Assembly: GCA_016169945.1 (NCBI GenBank)
Contig: JADLSH010000277.1
Span: 1,488,001-1,552,000, forward strand
Reading direction: 5' to 3'
Length of the DNA stretch: 64,000 nt
DNA from: Trachythela sp. YZ-2020
Lineage: Eukaryota; Cnidaria; Anthozoa; Malacalcyonacea; Clavulariidae
Part shown: piece after piece, positions 53,411-63,839 of the stretch
Layout: the number at the start of each line of letters is the position of its first letter
How positions within the stretch are numbered: position 1 is the first letter of the stretch
The notes under the pieces: generated by a model
Databases searched by the model: none
Seen by the model: the letters and a program-made list of their open reading frames with translations, nothing else
Told to the model about the DNA's origin: nothing
Position numbers and translations under genes: made by a program

Positions 53411-53700
53411 GTTTCTGCAATCATGCGCTCAACTCCCGTATACTTCGAATAGATTATCGCTGATGTGCATGTTTATAATACATCGGTACTTGTATTTAAG
53501 TAACTCTCGATTTAAGCAGGTGATTCTAAAATGTAATTTTGCTTTGAAGGCTTGTAATGAAAGTTTTTGCCCATATTTAGAAAAAGCCTATAAACTGGTA
53601 AAATTTTAATTAACGAGACGAATAAATTTTGACAGACTGACATTTGTTATTACTCGTGTGCATTCTGACATGAAACCGGATTTAGTATTTATTGTGTTGA

Positions 53701-54347
53701 AAATGAACCGAAAAGTCAGGCAAGTGATATGCAGAGTTAAATAATGTGGCAGTAGACAGAGTAAATTCCTAAAGAAATGGTGCATTGTGGCTTTATGGTT
53801 AACGAGAGACATTATTTGGAAACAGTTTTGTCCACTATATTGTGAATGTGATAATTTTTTTTGCTTCACAAATAGAATGTCTTTAAGTTAAAGGTAAATG
53901 ATCTAATGACATTTGATAAGGGTGCACCAGAATTCGATTCTGGCAGGGATGCTTGTTTGAAGTTTATACCTATGCGTCCTAACACTAAATTTAGGTCCGC
54001 CCTGCATGAGTTAAAGTGTATCAGCCTGTCTGACTTCAGATAATCTAACATAGATACAACCATAAATGGTTCAATAAACTCAGTCTGGCCAGACGCAGTT
54101 CTGGTTCATGCACTCCTAGCACATGACAGGTTATTGGTTAAAAGCAGAATACACACACAGTCAATTGCTATTGAAAATATTGTTTTAAAAAAGTCAGCTG
54201 AAATAAAGAAGAATAAATGTTTAAAAAATAATGTCGCACCGTTTCCATAACAAAGTACATGGAAAGTATAAGTTATGGAGATACTGCGTTTTAATAAAGC
54301 GCTTACGACACAAACTCACTGTATAAAATATTGTCTAGAGTCATAAA
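53701..54347. other. No gene recognised
   Basis: It contains AGAATTCGATTCTGGCAGGG at about 53931, resembling a SINE box B. Otherwise there is no supported feature. Confidence 0.4.
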
Positions 54348-54540
54348 CAGTGGCGGAAATTTCGGTGGGGTGGAGGGGCAACTACCGCCCCCCTCCCACC
54401 TTTACGGAAAATCGACAAAGGGTTGACAACAGCTTATTGTCAGTGTAAATGGGGAGGGGCGGTTGTCTGAAATTGAAGGTTTTGTCGGAAATTTAGGAGG
54501 CTTTGCCACCCAACGGAAAACTAGTGAATTTCCGCCACTG
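54348..54540. mobile_element. hAT-type MITE (193 bp) with exact target duplication
   Basis: Ends CAGTGGCGGAAATTTC and the complement CAGTGGCGGAAATTC, flanked by GTCATAAA on both sides (54340-54347 and 54541-54548). Non-coding, GC-rich centre. Confidence 0.9.
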
Positions 54541-54879
54541 GTCATAAAATTATTTATACCTCTAGAATTTTAATTATTCATGTAAACATGTGACTATATA
54601 TGTAAAGCATTTAAACTTATTTAGTTTGTAAATTTATTTAGTTTATTCAGTAATATTCAAGCACTGCGTGTTGTTGTACTGAATGAGGTATACTAAATCG
54701 ATTCTGAAATATATGTGGCAGTTACTGTAAGATATTTTAGGTTCAAAAGGCTCTAAGATTCGTGTTGATATATTTATTTATACAAAGAATATGCAAAGAA
54801 GTTGTGAAACTAGCAAATCTGTTAACAATGGCGGTCGTAAAAATTGTAGCGTGTTTCTCGAAACCGCGTGCGCTCTCGC

Positions 54880-54932
54880 GTGTCTCTCGCGCGCTATTAC
54901 ACGAAACAAGAATTATAGCAAAATACGTCACA
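54880..54932 (-). repeat. BEL/Pao LTR segment (3' copy start)
   Basis: On the minus strand, TGTGACGTATTTTGCTATAA... matches 59467-59515. It follows the polypurine tract directly. Confidence 0.6.
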
Positions 54933-55018
54933 CTCCTCCCGTTGACCTGTAACCTATATGTTCTGGTCAACATCTAACAATAACAAAATTTGAAATACGT
55001 TAAAGTTCTTAATAAGTG

Positions 55019-55740
55019 TCATAAAATACTGTACTCATCTTCTATCCACTGCTTCCTTTGGACATCTGCCATAACTGCAGCTTTTCCTCGCGGTCTACGT
55101 TTCTCTTGGTTGCGTGTCGTCTCTTGTCCCACATTATTCCGCGTCTCGGGTACGATTTCTGAGTCCGAGTTATCTTCCTCTCGTGATCTTACTTCCAATG
55201 GACACAGTTTGTTGCCCTGAATTCTTACAACTGCAGATCGAGTTTTCTGGTCTTCATTTTCGAGCAATTTTTCAACCTTGCCTAATTTCCACGATCCTCG
55301 ACGCTGATTATCATCATGTGCTACAACCATTTATCCAACACTTATCTTTCCAAATGATGAATCATGGGAGGTGTTGCGATGAGATTCTCGCAGCTCTAAC
55401 AGATATTCCTTTGACCATCTGTTCCAAAATTTGTCAATCAACCTCTGTAAATGGAAAACATGTACATGCAAGTCTTGTAAAATCGTCAGACTTAGGGTTC
55501 CAATCAGGATCTAACTCAGGAGACGGCAGAGACAACAATCGTCTTCCACAAAGGAGGTGAGATGGCGTCAAAGGTTCTTCGAGGTCTTCGTTAGAGACAT
55601 AAGTTAGCGGCCTTGAATTTGGAACACATTCAATCTCCGTAAGTATAGTGAGTAGTTCCTCGTAGGTAACACATGCCCTTCCTAGTAATTTCTTTAAGCA
55701 TCGCTTTACTGACTTAACGTTCGAAGAATCATCCTTGCCA
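55019..55740 (-). pseudogene. BEL/Pao integrase C-terminal region and DUF5641
   Basis: Minus-strand blocks: [49 protein letters not shown], then after a stop the DUF5641-like AHDDNQRRGSWKLGKVEKLL. These are the end of a BEL/Pao integrase. Frames are broken near 55330 and 55560. Upstream continuity is lost at about 55740 through the inserted fragment. Confidence 0.8.
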
Positions 55741-55769
55741 AGGCGCCTTAGGAGTATTGACTAGAAGTT

Positions 55770-56215
55770 ACTATCACAAGTGAAATGCTGCCTATAACTA
55801 TTTCCAGTACACAATATGCCATTCAATAATGATGAATCCCATGCATTCACATTTGCATGTTATATGACTATAATTATACTATTGAAGTCAAAGACATGGC
55901 TACACATTGTTTACCAGCATTTTGTCGAAATTTCGTATCACCCTGGTTAAAGTCAGCAGAGACTGTTTCACTTGGGTCAACCACATCATATACTGTGGAT
56001 CCAGGATTTTCCTCAACATCATTTGCCATTCTCAACAACAGTGAAACATACACAATGTAGCATGACATTTGAGTAAACGACACTAAAGCTTGACTAAAAC
56101 GTGCAATATGTTCTGCCAATTTTTGTCTTGGCCAATAAAGTATACACAAGTGAAATACTTGCACCAATATTATTAATACAATGATGTTTATAACCAGCTG
56201 AAATAACATCAACAT
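55770..56215 (-). pseudogene. Membrane segment, 2A-like motif and putative Cys-protease start
   Basis: A minus-strand frame with a hydrophobic helix (LVINIIVLIILVQVFHLCIL), then LLLRMANDVEENPGS. The last part fits the 2A ribosome-skipping consensus D-x-E-x-N-P-G-P except that the final Pro is Ser. After it, TVYDVVDPSETV, FNQGD and NAGKQCVAMSL resemble the active-site Cys region of papain-fold or OTU-like proteases found in cnidarian mobile-element polyproteins (recollection, unverified). After a stop at 55874 a shifted frame continues (NVNAWDSSLLNGILC). Broken, non-functional. Confidence 0.5.
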
Positions 56216-56226
56216 TATATAACTAA

Positions 56227-56830
56227 GGGGCCGATTACATGGACGGCTAAGCGAGACAACTTTGCAATTACGATTACATGGACCGGGCTAGCCCGGTAAA
56301 CCGGGATGAAATAAACTCATTAATCCTCATTTTTTCAACTGTTGAATAATCGTTGCTATATATTAATTGAATATTGTTTATATGCTGCATTTAAGGGCTT
56401 CCTCGCGTAATTCCTTGCTGTAATTTCATTCAGTATTGGCGTAAACAAGTTTCTTCGCTTGTACGTTCGTAAAATGCAGTCACTTTACTGTCAGTCTGAA
56501 ATTTTTAAGCGTCTATGAAACACAAAAACAATGTTTTAATGCTAGTTTCAGTTTCTTTTAACGTTATTTGTTTACATTTTCAATATAAAAAGCCGTGCGT
56601 GTGCGATTTTCAGCCCGGTTTCCCGGGATGAAACGATTTTCATCCCGGCAATTGCGGCAAACCGGGCTAGCTCGCTTGCAACAAGCGAGATCTCGCCAAA
56701 GCGGGCTAGCCCGGCTTCCATGTAATCGCAATGCAAAATTTATATAAGATTATTATAGTAAGCGGGCTAGCTCGATTTAGCAAGCTAGCCCGCGGTAAAG
56801 CGGGCTAGCCCGGTACATGTAATCGGCCCC
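56227..56830. mobile_element. PIF/Harbinger-like MITE (604 bp)
   Basis: Inverted ends GGGGCCGATTACATG and a TAA duplication on both sides (56224-56226 and 56831-56833). The subterminal regions carry many nested palindromes (CGGGCTAGCCCG, GCTAGCCCGG). Non-coding. Confidence 0.85.
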
Positions 56831-57178
56831 TAAAGTTACCTTCCAGTTGGGTTGAATACTTTTTGATTCCCATATTATTTATGTGCTCCTATTCGGGCAC
56901 GACAACAATTCTTCGTTTGTATTGATTTTAACGAGCACAATGGCTTCGTTTCAATATCGTTTGAATATAGTTTGAATATAGTTTGAATGTGTAAACACAC
57001 GATATAAAAGTCTGATCAAACCGATCAGCCCGAACACAATTGCTCCAAAGTCCAAACAGTATGCACCTAAAAAAAGAAAGCAGGAATGAATTCCCTTAAA
57101 AAATATATATGACGATCGTGGAACAAAAGTAATTGTTTGCTTGTAAGCATTAAAAAATAAGTTTACACTTCATCTTAC

Positions 57179-57251
57179 CTTGATAAAAAGATAATATTTC
57201 TTGCAATTCGCAGCTTGAACCTTGAAGAGCAGCTGGTTTAGAAAATGCCAT
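57179..57251 (-). pseudogene. First coding exon-like piece of the 2A element
   Basis: ATG at complement 57249-57251 opens AFSKPAALQGSSCELQEIL and ends at a consensus donor, CAAG/GTAAGA (57179/57178). It is upstream on the same strand as the 2A-motif piece, so the two may be exons of one gene. Confidence 0.4.
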
Positions 57252-57514
57252 CGCCGCGATGGGTGTTCGGACTATGTTCGGATCGGATAATTAATATTTC
57301 TTCCGTAAACAATCTGGAGTATGTAACTTTAAACTTCAGAGTAAACATAATACGTCACAGAACGTCATCATTCCATTGTTTATCAAAATCTGACATCCAA
57401 AATGTTTCATAATCGAGATTGAACCACGCTATACATAGTTCGGGAGGGGACTGGCACGAGTTATGTCAAGTTTAGTGTGCTGCCTCGCTACGCTCGGCAG
57501 CAAATAACCACTTA

Positions 57515-58047
57515 ATTTGTTTAATCTCCATAATTATGATGTCTAACTTCTGGAAGGTGAAATAGAACCTTCATTCTTCGGGATGCTGTAACGAACGTTT
57601 TGGTGTTATCAGAAATCATCAGTATTTTAAGAAGTCCCTTCCTCGCAAAAATCGTAGGAATGCTTCGCTAGTCATGTCCGAAACGAGTTCTAAGTGGAGA
57701 GCTCTTGTAACAGTGCATGTGTAAAGTGCGATCCAGAAATTGGTCTTGCTCGTCTTTGATTTCTTGACATATAGAGGCCCCGCGAAGTCGATTCCAGTCG
57801 ATGCAAAGGGTGGTTGTCGTGGCGTTCGAAAGTCTGGCAATGCTGGGGGTGCAGGTAGTGAAAAGGGTTTACCTTCGTGTTTCTTGCACACTACGCAACT
57901 ATGGATGATTTTCCTTACGAATTGTCGTCCACGAATTATACAAAATCTAGGGCGTAGTTCAGTTAGGGTATTTTTAACACTGTCACGATACACGCTATTG
58001 TGGGATTCTTTAACAATTAGCTCGGTTAATCTGTTCGTAGTGTTCAA
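57515..58047 (-). pseudogene. BEL/Pao integrase: zinc-binding and N-terminal core
   Basis: SCVVCKKHEGKPF (H2C2-type Cys pair), FASTGIDFAGPLYVKK (first catalytic Asp region) and ALHLELVSDMTSEAFLRFL, then after a frame change the SDN-x-K-TF block with the second Asp and KVLFHLPEV. Interrupted at about 57515. Confidence 0.8.
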
Positions 58048-58861
58048 CAGAATAGGATGTTTGGTTTCGCAGGTATATTCGGTTTCGAAATTCTCCCCTT
58101 ACACCTAATGATTCCATCCTTATCCCAGAATAGTCCAAATTGGTTTCTCCACGTTTCGAAGGATGGGTGATGTTGGAGGTCTAACTGAATTTGCTTAAGC
58201 CATAAAAGTTCCGCGGTTTCAGTGTCGGATTTTTTATCCTCTTGGTCTTTAAACGAGTTTTCCTTAATCGTCGGATAAATCGTAAAACCATAGATGTCAC
58301 AGTAATAAGCCTTTGGAAACTGCTAAATGTTCAGTGCATATAAGTGAACAAGTGTTCTGAATCGCCTTTCGGTCGTTGGCTTTCCTTTCAGTTATACATT
58401 CTTCTGGAATTTCCTCGTTATTCTTTACTTCTACATACTCAATTTCAATATCCTTTACCATCCACTCAGGACCATGTAACCAGGTTTGAAGTGCACCTGA
58501 ATCCGTAGAGTTTCCATTCTTGGCATTTACCGAGTATCCAATACAGGGCTACTTTAGAATCTGTCTAACAAGTTGGATCATCAAGCTTTACGGTTTCGTT
58601 CAATTGCAGGCATTTGTAATATATGAGTTGAAATAAGTCTTGCTAGTATGACTGCTGAGAGAAGTTTAAATCTTGCAATACTCTATTTGTTAATCGGAGA
58701 TACTCTTGTTTTGGCAGTGACGAACTTTACGAACGTTCCAATCGAGGTGGTCAATCTCAGATAGACAACAGCTCCACAGGCTTTAAGGGACGCGTCACAA
58801 AATCCCTGAAGGCTGTAAGACAGAACTCTCTCTTCACATCCTGCTTGGTAACATCTCGGTA

Positions 58862-59460
58862 TTATGGTTGATTATATACTTCCAGGTCTAGGATAAGGTG
58901 TTCCCATTTCTTCCTTAGTTCGTCCGTTAATTCTTCGTCCCACTCAACTTTCGATTGATATAGCTCTTTAAAGAACATCTTTGATTTGACGGTTATAGGT
59001 GCAATAACTCCCAAGCTAGGGTCGTAGAAACGTGATATGATGCCAATGACACGTCGTTTTGTTGGCTTGTATTCCTTAGTTACAATGCTCTGAACATTGA
59101 ATACAAACGTGTCATAAAAATAGTTCCAGCGAATCTCCAGGATCTTCTTTTCCTTCTCTAAGGGTTCTTCTTGAGGATTGCCAACTGTTGATTTGGAGTA
59201 TATCTTATCATCAGTACAGACGTCTTCGATGATCACATCTGTCGTTTGTTGACAAATAGGAAGGGTGTCTTCATTCTGCTGTATTCCTTACATTAGGATA
59301 AGGGAATTGGATAGAAACTTGCGAAGATTGCATCCGGCTTCACTTGACCGTTGTTTCGACTTAATGTACAGTTCATAGGTTGCGTCGTCATCCTTGGCTC
59401 CGGAACTTAAATCGTCAACGTAGATGCCACTCAGGAATTTCTGTACAAACTCCGGGTATT
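58862..59460 (-). pseudogene. BEL/Pao reverse transcriptase, C-terminal half
   Basis: Minus-strand FVQKFLSGIYVDDLSSGAKDD (YVDD catalytic motif), SEAGCNLRKFLSNS, and after a stop WNYFYDTFVFNVQSI, KPTKRRVIGIISRFYDPSLGVIAPITV (Pao block). Its upstream edge at about 59466 joins directly to an LTR fragment, so the N-terminal half was deleted. Confidence 0.8.
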
Positions 59461-59693
59461 TCTTATTTTCTCCGTGCTATTACACGATATTAAATTATAG
59501 CAAAATACGTCACAGTTACACTTGTCTTTGTCGTGTGTGTCACAATTACACAATTGCGTACTTCAAAATATTTAGTAAATCCAACTACGAAATTGCTTCA
59601 ACGACAGGGAATACTTTACGTTTGTCATAATTATGATTATAACGAATCGAACACCGGCGCATTCAATGCGCGTCAACTGTTCAAACTATCTAA

Positions 59694-59960
59694 ATGCTTG
59701 GGTCTCTGGGAAAAATTGCGTCGATCGATATTTATGAACTTAGTACTGAACTGTTGTCGCAAGAATCCAGGCTTTCAGAATCTGCGGGTATGTTTGAAAT
59801 TGTGCATGACAAACCTGTGCTAAGGCGCTTAAAAGACAATTCGCGGGCTTCATTGTGCCGAGAATATACTTTAGTAAATCCTTGCCAAATTGTACAACTT
59901 CATCAACGAAAGTCCCTCGATTTTTTCAAAGATGACGAAAAACAAAGTGAGGTGAATTAA
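59694..59960 (+). CDS. Hypothetical ORF (88 aa), uncertain
   Basis: ATG-initiated; residues 8-70 (ASIDIYELSTELLSQESRLS...MFEIVHDKPVLRRLKDN) have coding-like composition and ordered helical periodicity. No family is recognised. It could be an exon remnant of the neighbouring element. Low certainty. Confidence 0.25.
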   Translation: MLGSLGKIASIDIYELSTELLSQESRLSESAGMFEIVHDKPVLRRLKDNSRASLCREYTLVNPCQIVQLHQRKSLDFFKDDEKQSEVN

Positions 59961-60322
59961 AGCGCACTATGACAGCAGTATAGGTCTGTACGCCCATCTT
60001 GAGAAAGTTTCTCATATAAAGGGAGATTAACACCGGATACTTTCCGACCAAATGATACCACATGTTTTCCATGGGGACCGTAGCCTATTGGTTTTGGAAA
60101 TGAAAGCGAGATTCACATGCCGAGAACTGTTTTAGGCGATGCATTTCATTTTGAATTAAATAAATAGATGCAGTTGGCGCTGTATTATAAATCAATTAGA
60201 AAACTCTCAAGATCTGCTTTTCTGAAAGAAGAATCTGAAAAATGGAGTCATGCTGGGTTGAATTGTACCAAACCCGATCTTTAAATTGGTTTATAATTTG
60301 CGAACTTAATTCATTTTAAAAC

Positions 60323-63300
60323 ATGGAGGCACAACATGTCGACAATTTGCTTATGGCAATTGGTAATCCTGGTCGATTTCAAGTTATAACTTTCCTCTTA
60401 CTTAGTGGAAATTATTTATTGAATGTTTGCAACACTATAGCGCCAGTGTTTTACGTCGCCAAGACACGTCACCATTGTAAAGTTGAAAATACAAGTTTAG
60501 TGCCAGTTGTGACTCGCAATAACGAGAGGCAGTGGGATGGATGTATGATATATACTGCGTTTAATACAAGCAATACAATACCGTGTCCTAATGGTTGGGT
60601 TTATTACCTTGATGATGGAGAGAGCACGATTATCTCGGAGGTACACTTATAGGCATGCTGAATTAATAAATTACAAGGTAGCTGGACAATCCCCTTACCC
60701 TTGGTGGCTTGGCCTTCAAGCCTGTCACTGAATGCCTCAATTAATACATGATAAAGGACAACTTGTATAGTGTTTTAAGCAAAGGATAAGATTAATAATA
60801 ATAATAATACAATTTATACAGGTAACTGGCAAGAAAAGTGTTGCATGCTTCAGTTAAATATTCAAGTATGGTTTCAAGTATCACTAGCCTCAGGGCTTGA
60901 AATGCTGGTGTAATCTGTATAATGTACAAAACATGAAAATCTATTTAAAATATTAAATCTGCAACCTCGCAAGCCAGGCTCTTCAAGCTGGCTAAATCTG
61001 TAGTTTATGCTCGTAACGAACCGAGTCGAAACGACTTCAGATCATTTTGTCCGACATCCCATGAATTTCATTGTAATTGTTTTATCTCTGTTTTTGTCTT
61101 TTAATTTCGCAGTCTTTGTCGATGTCGATGTCGTGTTGCCGTCGAGCATGATATGAGTTCCAGACGCTCATTTTAATCGATGGTCATGGAGATAAGTTAA
61201 CTAGACCCATGCTACGCGTCGTAGCAGGGGTCTAGTTAACTTGTCTCCATGACCATCGATTGAAATGAGCGTCTAGACCTCATGCAGCTTAAGGTCAAAT
61301 TTGTTTTTGAAGCGAGTGCAAGGTCATGCAGAACGTTATTGTTATTTGTAAACACAGGGATAGACAAGAGCGGTAAGAAGAAGGCACCAGAAAATTTAGT
61401 GCCGACGATGAAAGGCCGATCTAAAATTTGAATTTCTAAAGTATGGTGTAGCATCTAAGACTCTCATATACTCTAATAAAATCATAAGCAAAGTAATACA
61501 TATTTACATAATTACGCTGAAACTAAGTTAGCCTGCATGGCAACACGCGATGGCAGACGGTCGCGGGTAGACCGTCTGGCATCATTTATTTTGGTTTGTG
61601 AACGTGAGTTCATTTATTATTGCAAAGGTTTCGATCCGTAGGCCCGAATTTTCATCAATGCTAATAATATAAGACTTTGTTTCAAACTTTCAATTCACAC
61701 GTCGTCGTTTTATACTAAAACTCTAGGAAATTACCTTTGCACATTAACCCTTTATTGTTGACTATTAGATATATTGACTGAAGAAATGTTTTCTCTGTGT
61801 TTTTTGTATAATTTTGGACCCAAAGAGTCAAGAAATCATTTAGGTAAACAAATTCAAGATGTCCGCAGCACAGATTTCTCAATGGTTGCCATATGGCAAC
61901 TATGGACAATAAGGAAACATATCATGAAATATTATATTCTTGCAAACAAAAAATCGAATGTAGTGCGGGACCTTTTTTATTTATTTATATGTAAATTGTG
62001 TACATTTTCAATATATATATGGTACCCATATGCCACCGTGAACAATAAAGGGTTAAAGAAGGCACTCAATGCAGGTCCGTGGCGTGTGAATATAACAAAT
62101 AGAATAAAAAATAAATGGACGAATTAATTGAAACAAATTGATCACGGATCGAAAGCTTTGCAATAATAAATGAGCGCGGTGATTTTCACATGCCAAAACA
62201 TTCCATATTTATCGCCATTAATTAAAACACACAGACAACTTATTAAGGTTCGCGTACTTTCCGTGCATGGAGAAATATTCATTGTCGACTAGCGAAGGCT
62301 AGTAAATAATCTATATATCGCAGGCATGCATTGTTGACAAAGTAGCATTATATATGTTCAGACGAGAATTTTTTCGTATTAATTCCGACACTGCAGCAGT
62401 GCAGGTTTAAATTGCATCTGTGGGTTACCAGACCTCCGCTCTGGGCATTGGTAACCCTATATACCCCTAGGGTCAACCACCCCAACGCACATGTAAACGC
62501 TACGCGCAAACACAATAGTATAGCGCTTATTAGGGTAACCATTGCTGCTAGGGTCACCTATCTCCACGTAACAGGCCCTTAGGTACTTCTTGATTGCCGC
62601 CATATCATTGATGCACTCTACATGTGTACTAGTTTCTAGATTGCCGCCATATCATTGATGTACTCTACATGTGTATAATGGTGTATGATTAAATAATTGA
62701 CTATAGTTTTATCATACTCTACATTGTCTGTTTTAGTTCGACCTGGTGTGTGATAACGCTTATAAAGGCGATCTCTCTACCTCAATATATTTCCTTGGAA
62801 TGATTATTGGTGGACCATTGTTTGGCTATTTTGGTGATAGGTTTGGTCGTCGCACTGTGGTTGGTTTTCTATTGTTAACCTCTTCTATTGTTGGCGGAGG
62901 AGTGTTTCTTTTCAGAACTTATGTTGTATATGTCGTGTTAAGATTTGCTTTGGGGTGTCTTATGCAGGTATTGTCAGTAATCATTATTATTATGAAATTT
63001 TGTGTGGAAATTGGAACATTTCACATGTGAAATTCAGAATTTTCAGATATGAAATTTAAGTTTTTCATATTCTTTGCCATATCAAGTTAAAGTTCGTATG
63101 TGAAAATTGATTACGCTGATGTGAATGAAGCAGTTTCATGAAACGATATATAACATGCTAAGAAGTACTAGTCGTTTCTAAAATATTTGTTTCCAAGTGA
63201 TGTTTACCATTTTCTGAAAGCTTACCACGAGTTTTCTTACGGTTATACTCCTTTTATAAGAATATAAAATTTCATGCTCAGAATAAAAAATATTCCACGC

Positions 63301-63830
63301 GCAGTTCTATAGTGGCTGTATATAAAACAGGAATGGATGGTTGAACAAAATGCAGGATTTAATTCTTCAAGTCTCTGGCACTGCAAATTGGATTATTATA
63401 GTGGGTTTAAGCTCGTAAAAATATATTTGAAAGGCAAGGCTACCCGATCTGAAACGAGTCAGAATAGAAGTTCAACGCAAAGCCCATTTCATTGGAGGCA
63501 GAAGTTCATGATGCAAGTACTCGACAACTCAGTCGCAGGGGTTAGTTTTTGGGAATTTTGGTGAGGGAGGAAGAGCCGAGGATCGGCAGAAAACCCTCGA
63601 TGGAATGTGACTTTGTATTCTTGATTTCTCTAGGGTCTGTCGAATTCTACTTTCGTTCTGGTCGTAGAACTCTTTCCTACCAAGTATCGAGTTTACGCAG
63701 TTCTTATACTTATGGTTCTTGATATATGCAGTGTCCTTGTGTTTGATCTTTTGTCGTATCTTATCAAAGATTGGAAATATATTCAACTTACGCTTGCAAT
63801 TTTGACTTCTATTCAGCTGTTCTCTCTATG
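60323..63830 (+). CDS. SLC22-type organic ion transporter, 5' part (exons 60323-60640, 62737-62967, 63634-63830)
   Basis: Exon 1 (106 codons) encodes a short cytoplasmic start, TM1 (VITFLLLSGNYLLNVCNTIA) and the Cys-bearing large extracellular loop with HHC, ending at donor GAG/GTACAC. Exon 2 (77 codons, acceptor TTTTAG) starts FDLVCDNAYKGD and holds the major-facilitator signature GYFGDRFGRR between TM2 and TM3. Exon 3 (acceptor TCTCTAG, donor ATG/GTAAGG) encodes GLSNSTFVLVVELFPTKYR and a WKYIQL motif. D-L-V-C-D and the D-R-x-G-R-R loop are diagnostic of SLC22 organic cation/anion/carnitine carriers in the plasma membrane. All three junctions keep frame. The gene continues past the window. 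Substrate not predictable. Confidence 0.88.
61148..61282. repeat. Palindromic repeat in SLC22 intron 1
   Basis: CAGACGCTCATTTTAATCGA...AGTTAACTAGACCC and its complement meet at GCTACGCGTCGTAGC near 61217. Foldback element of about 130 bp. Confidence 0.85.
61748..62052. mobile_element. piggyBac-like MITE in SLC22 intron 1
   Basis: Ends CCCTTTATTGTT and complement, flanked by TTAA on both sides (61744-61747 and 62053-62056), the piggyBac target. 305 bp, non-coding. Confidence 0.8.
62584..62681 (+). repeat. Tandem duplication of a 50-bp-class unit
   Basis: GATTGCCGCCATATCATTGATG(C/T)ACTCTACATGTGTA occurs twice in a row in SLC22 intron 1, close to the exon 2 acceptor. Confidence 0.85.
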
Positions 63831-63839
63831 GTAAGGTGA

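Larger units (their letters stand above)
34490..53700. repeat. Tandem array of about 3.3-kb units, each with a GPCR gene
   Basis: The same ordered blocks recur: a GGCATTCC.GAGACGATAGATTTTA block (34509, 37841, 39005, 43862, 47132, 50684), a GCCATTTTGTTTTGGCACGAGA block, a GGGCCTTCGCTCGAAACGTCGA block, a plus-strand LINE 3' remnant, the minus-strand GPCR, and a G-rich TGTGTCGGGGGGAG block. Complete units run about 43.85-47.12, 47.12-50.68 and 50.68-53.7 kb. Units at the left end are rearranged. The array arose by repeated unequal exchange. Confidence 0.85.
55745..57512 (-). mobile_element. Fragment of an unclassified element with a 2A-like motif, inserted in the BEL integrase
   Basis: BEL integrase coding stops at about 57515 (HLPEVRHH) and resumes at about 55740. 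The DNA between is foreign. It carries a first-exon-like piece (57179-57251) and a downstream coding piece (55770-56215), both on the minus strand, and is itself split by a Harbinger-like MITE. Termini are not identified. Confidence 0.5.
54760..59518 (-). mobile_element. Decayed BEL/Pao retrotransposon, minus strand
   Basis: In minus-strand order: an LTR-like piece (about 59467-59515), RT (59460-58862), a decayed connection/RNase H region, integrase (58047-57515), an interruption, then the integrase C-terminus (55740-55019), polypurine tract AACGGGAGGAG and the start of the 3' LTR (TGTGACGTATTTTGC, from 54932 leftwards). Gag and protease are missing. Its exact left edge is not resolved. Confidence 0.75.

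Noticed and set aside
54990..55560. Plus-strand ORFs over 54990-55560
   Set aside because: They are antisense shadows of the BEL/Pao integrase C-terminus, which shows family motifs on the minus strand.
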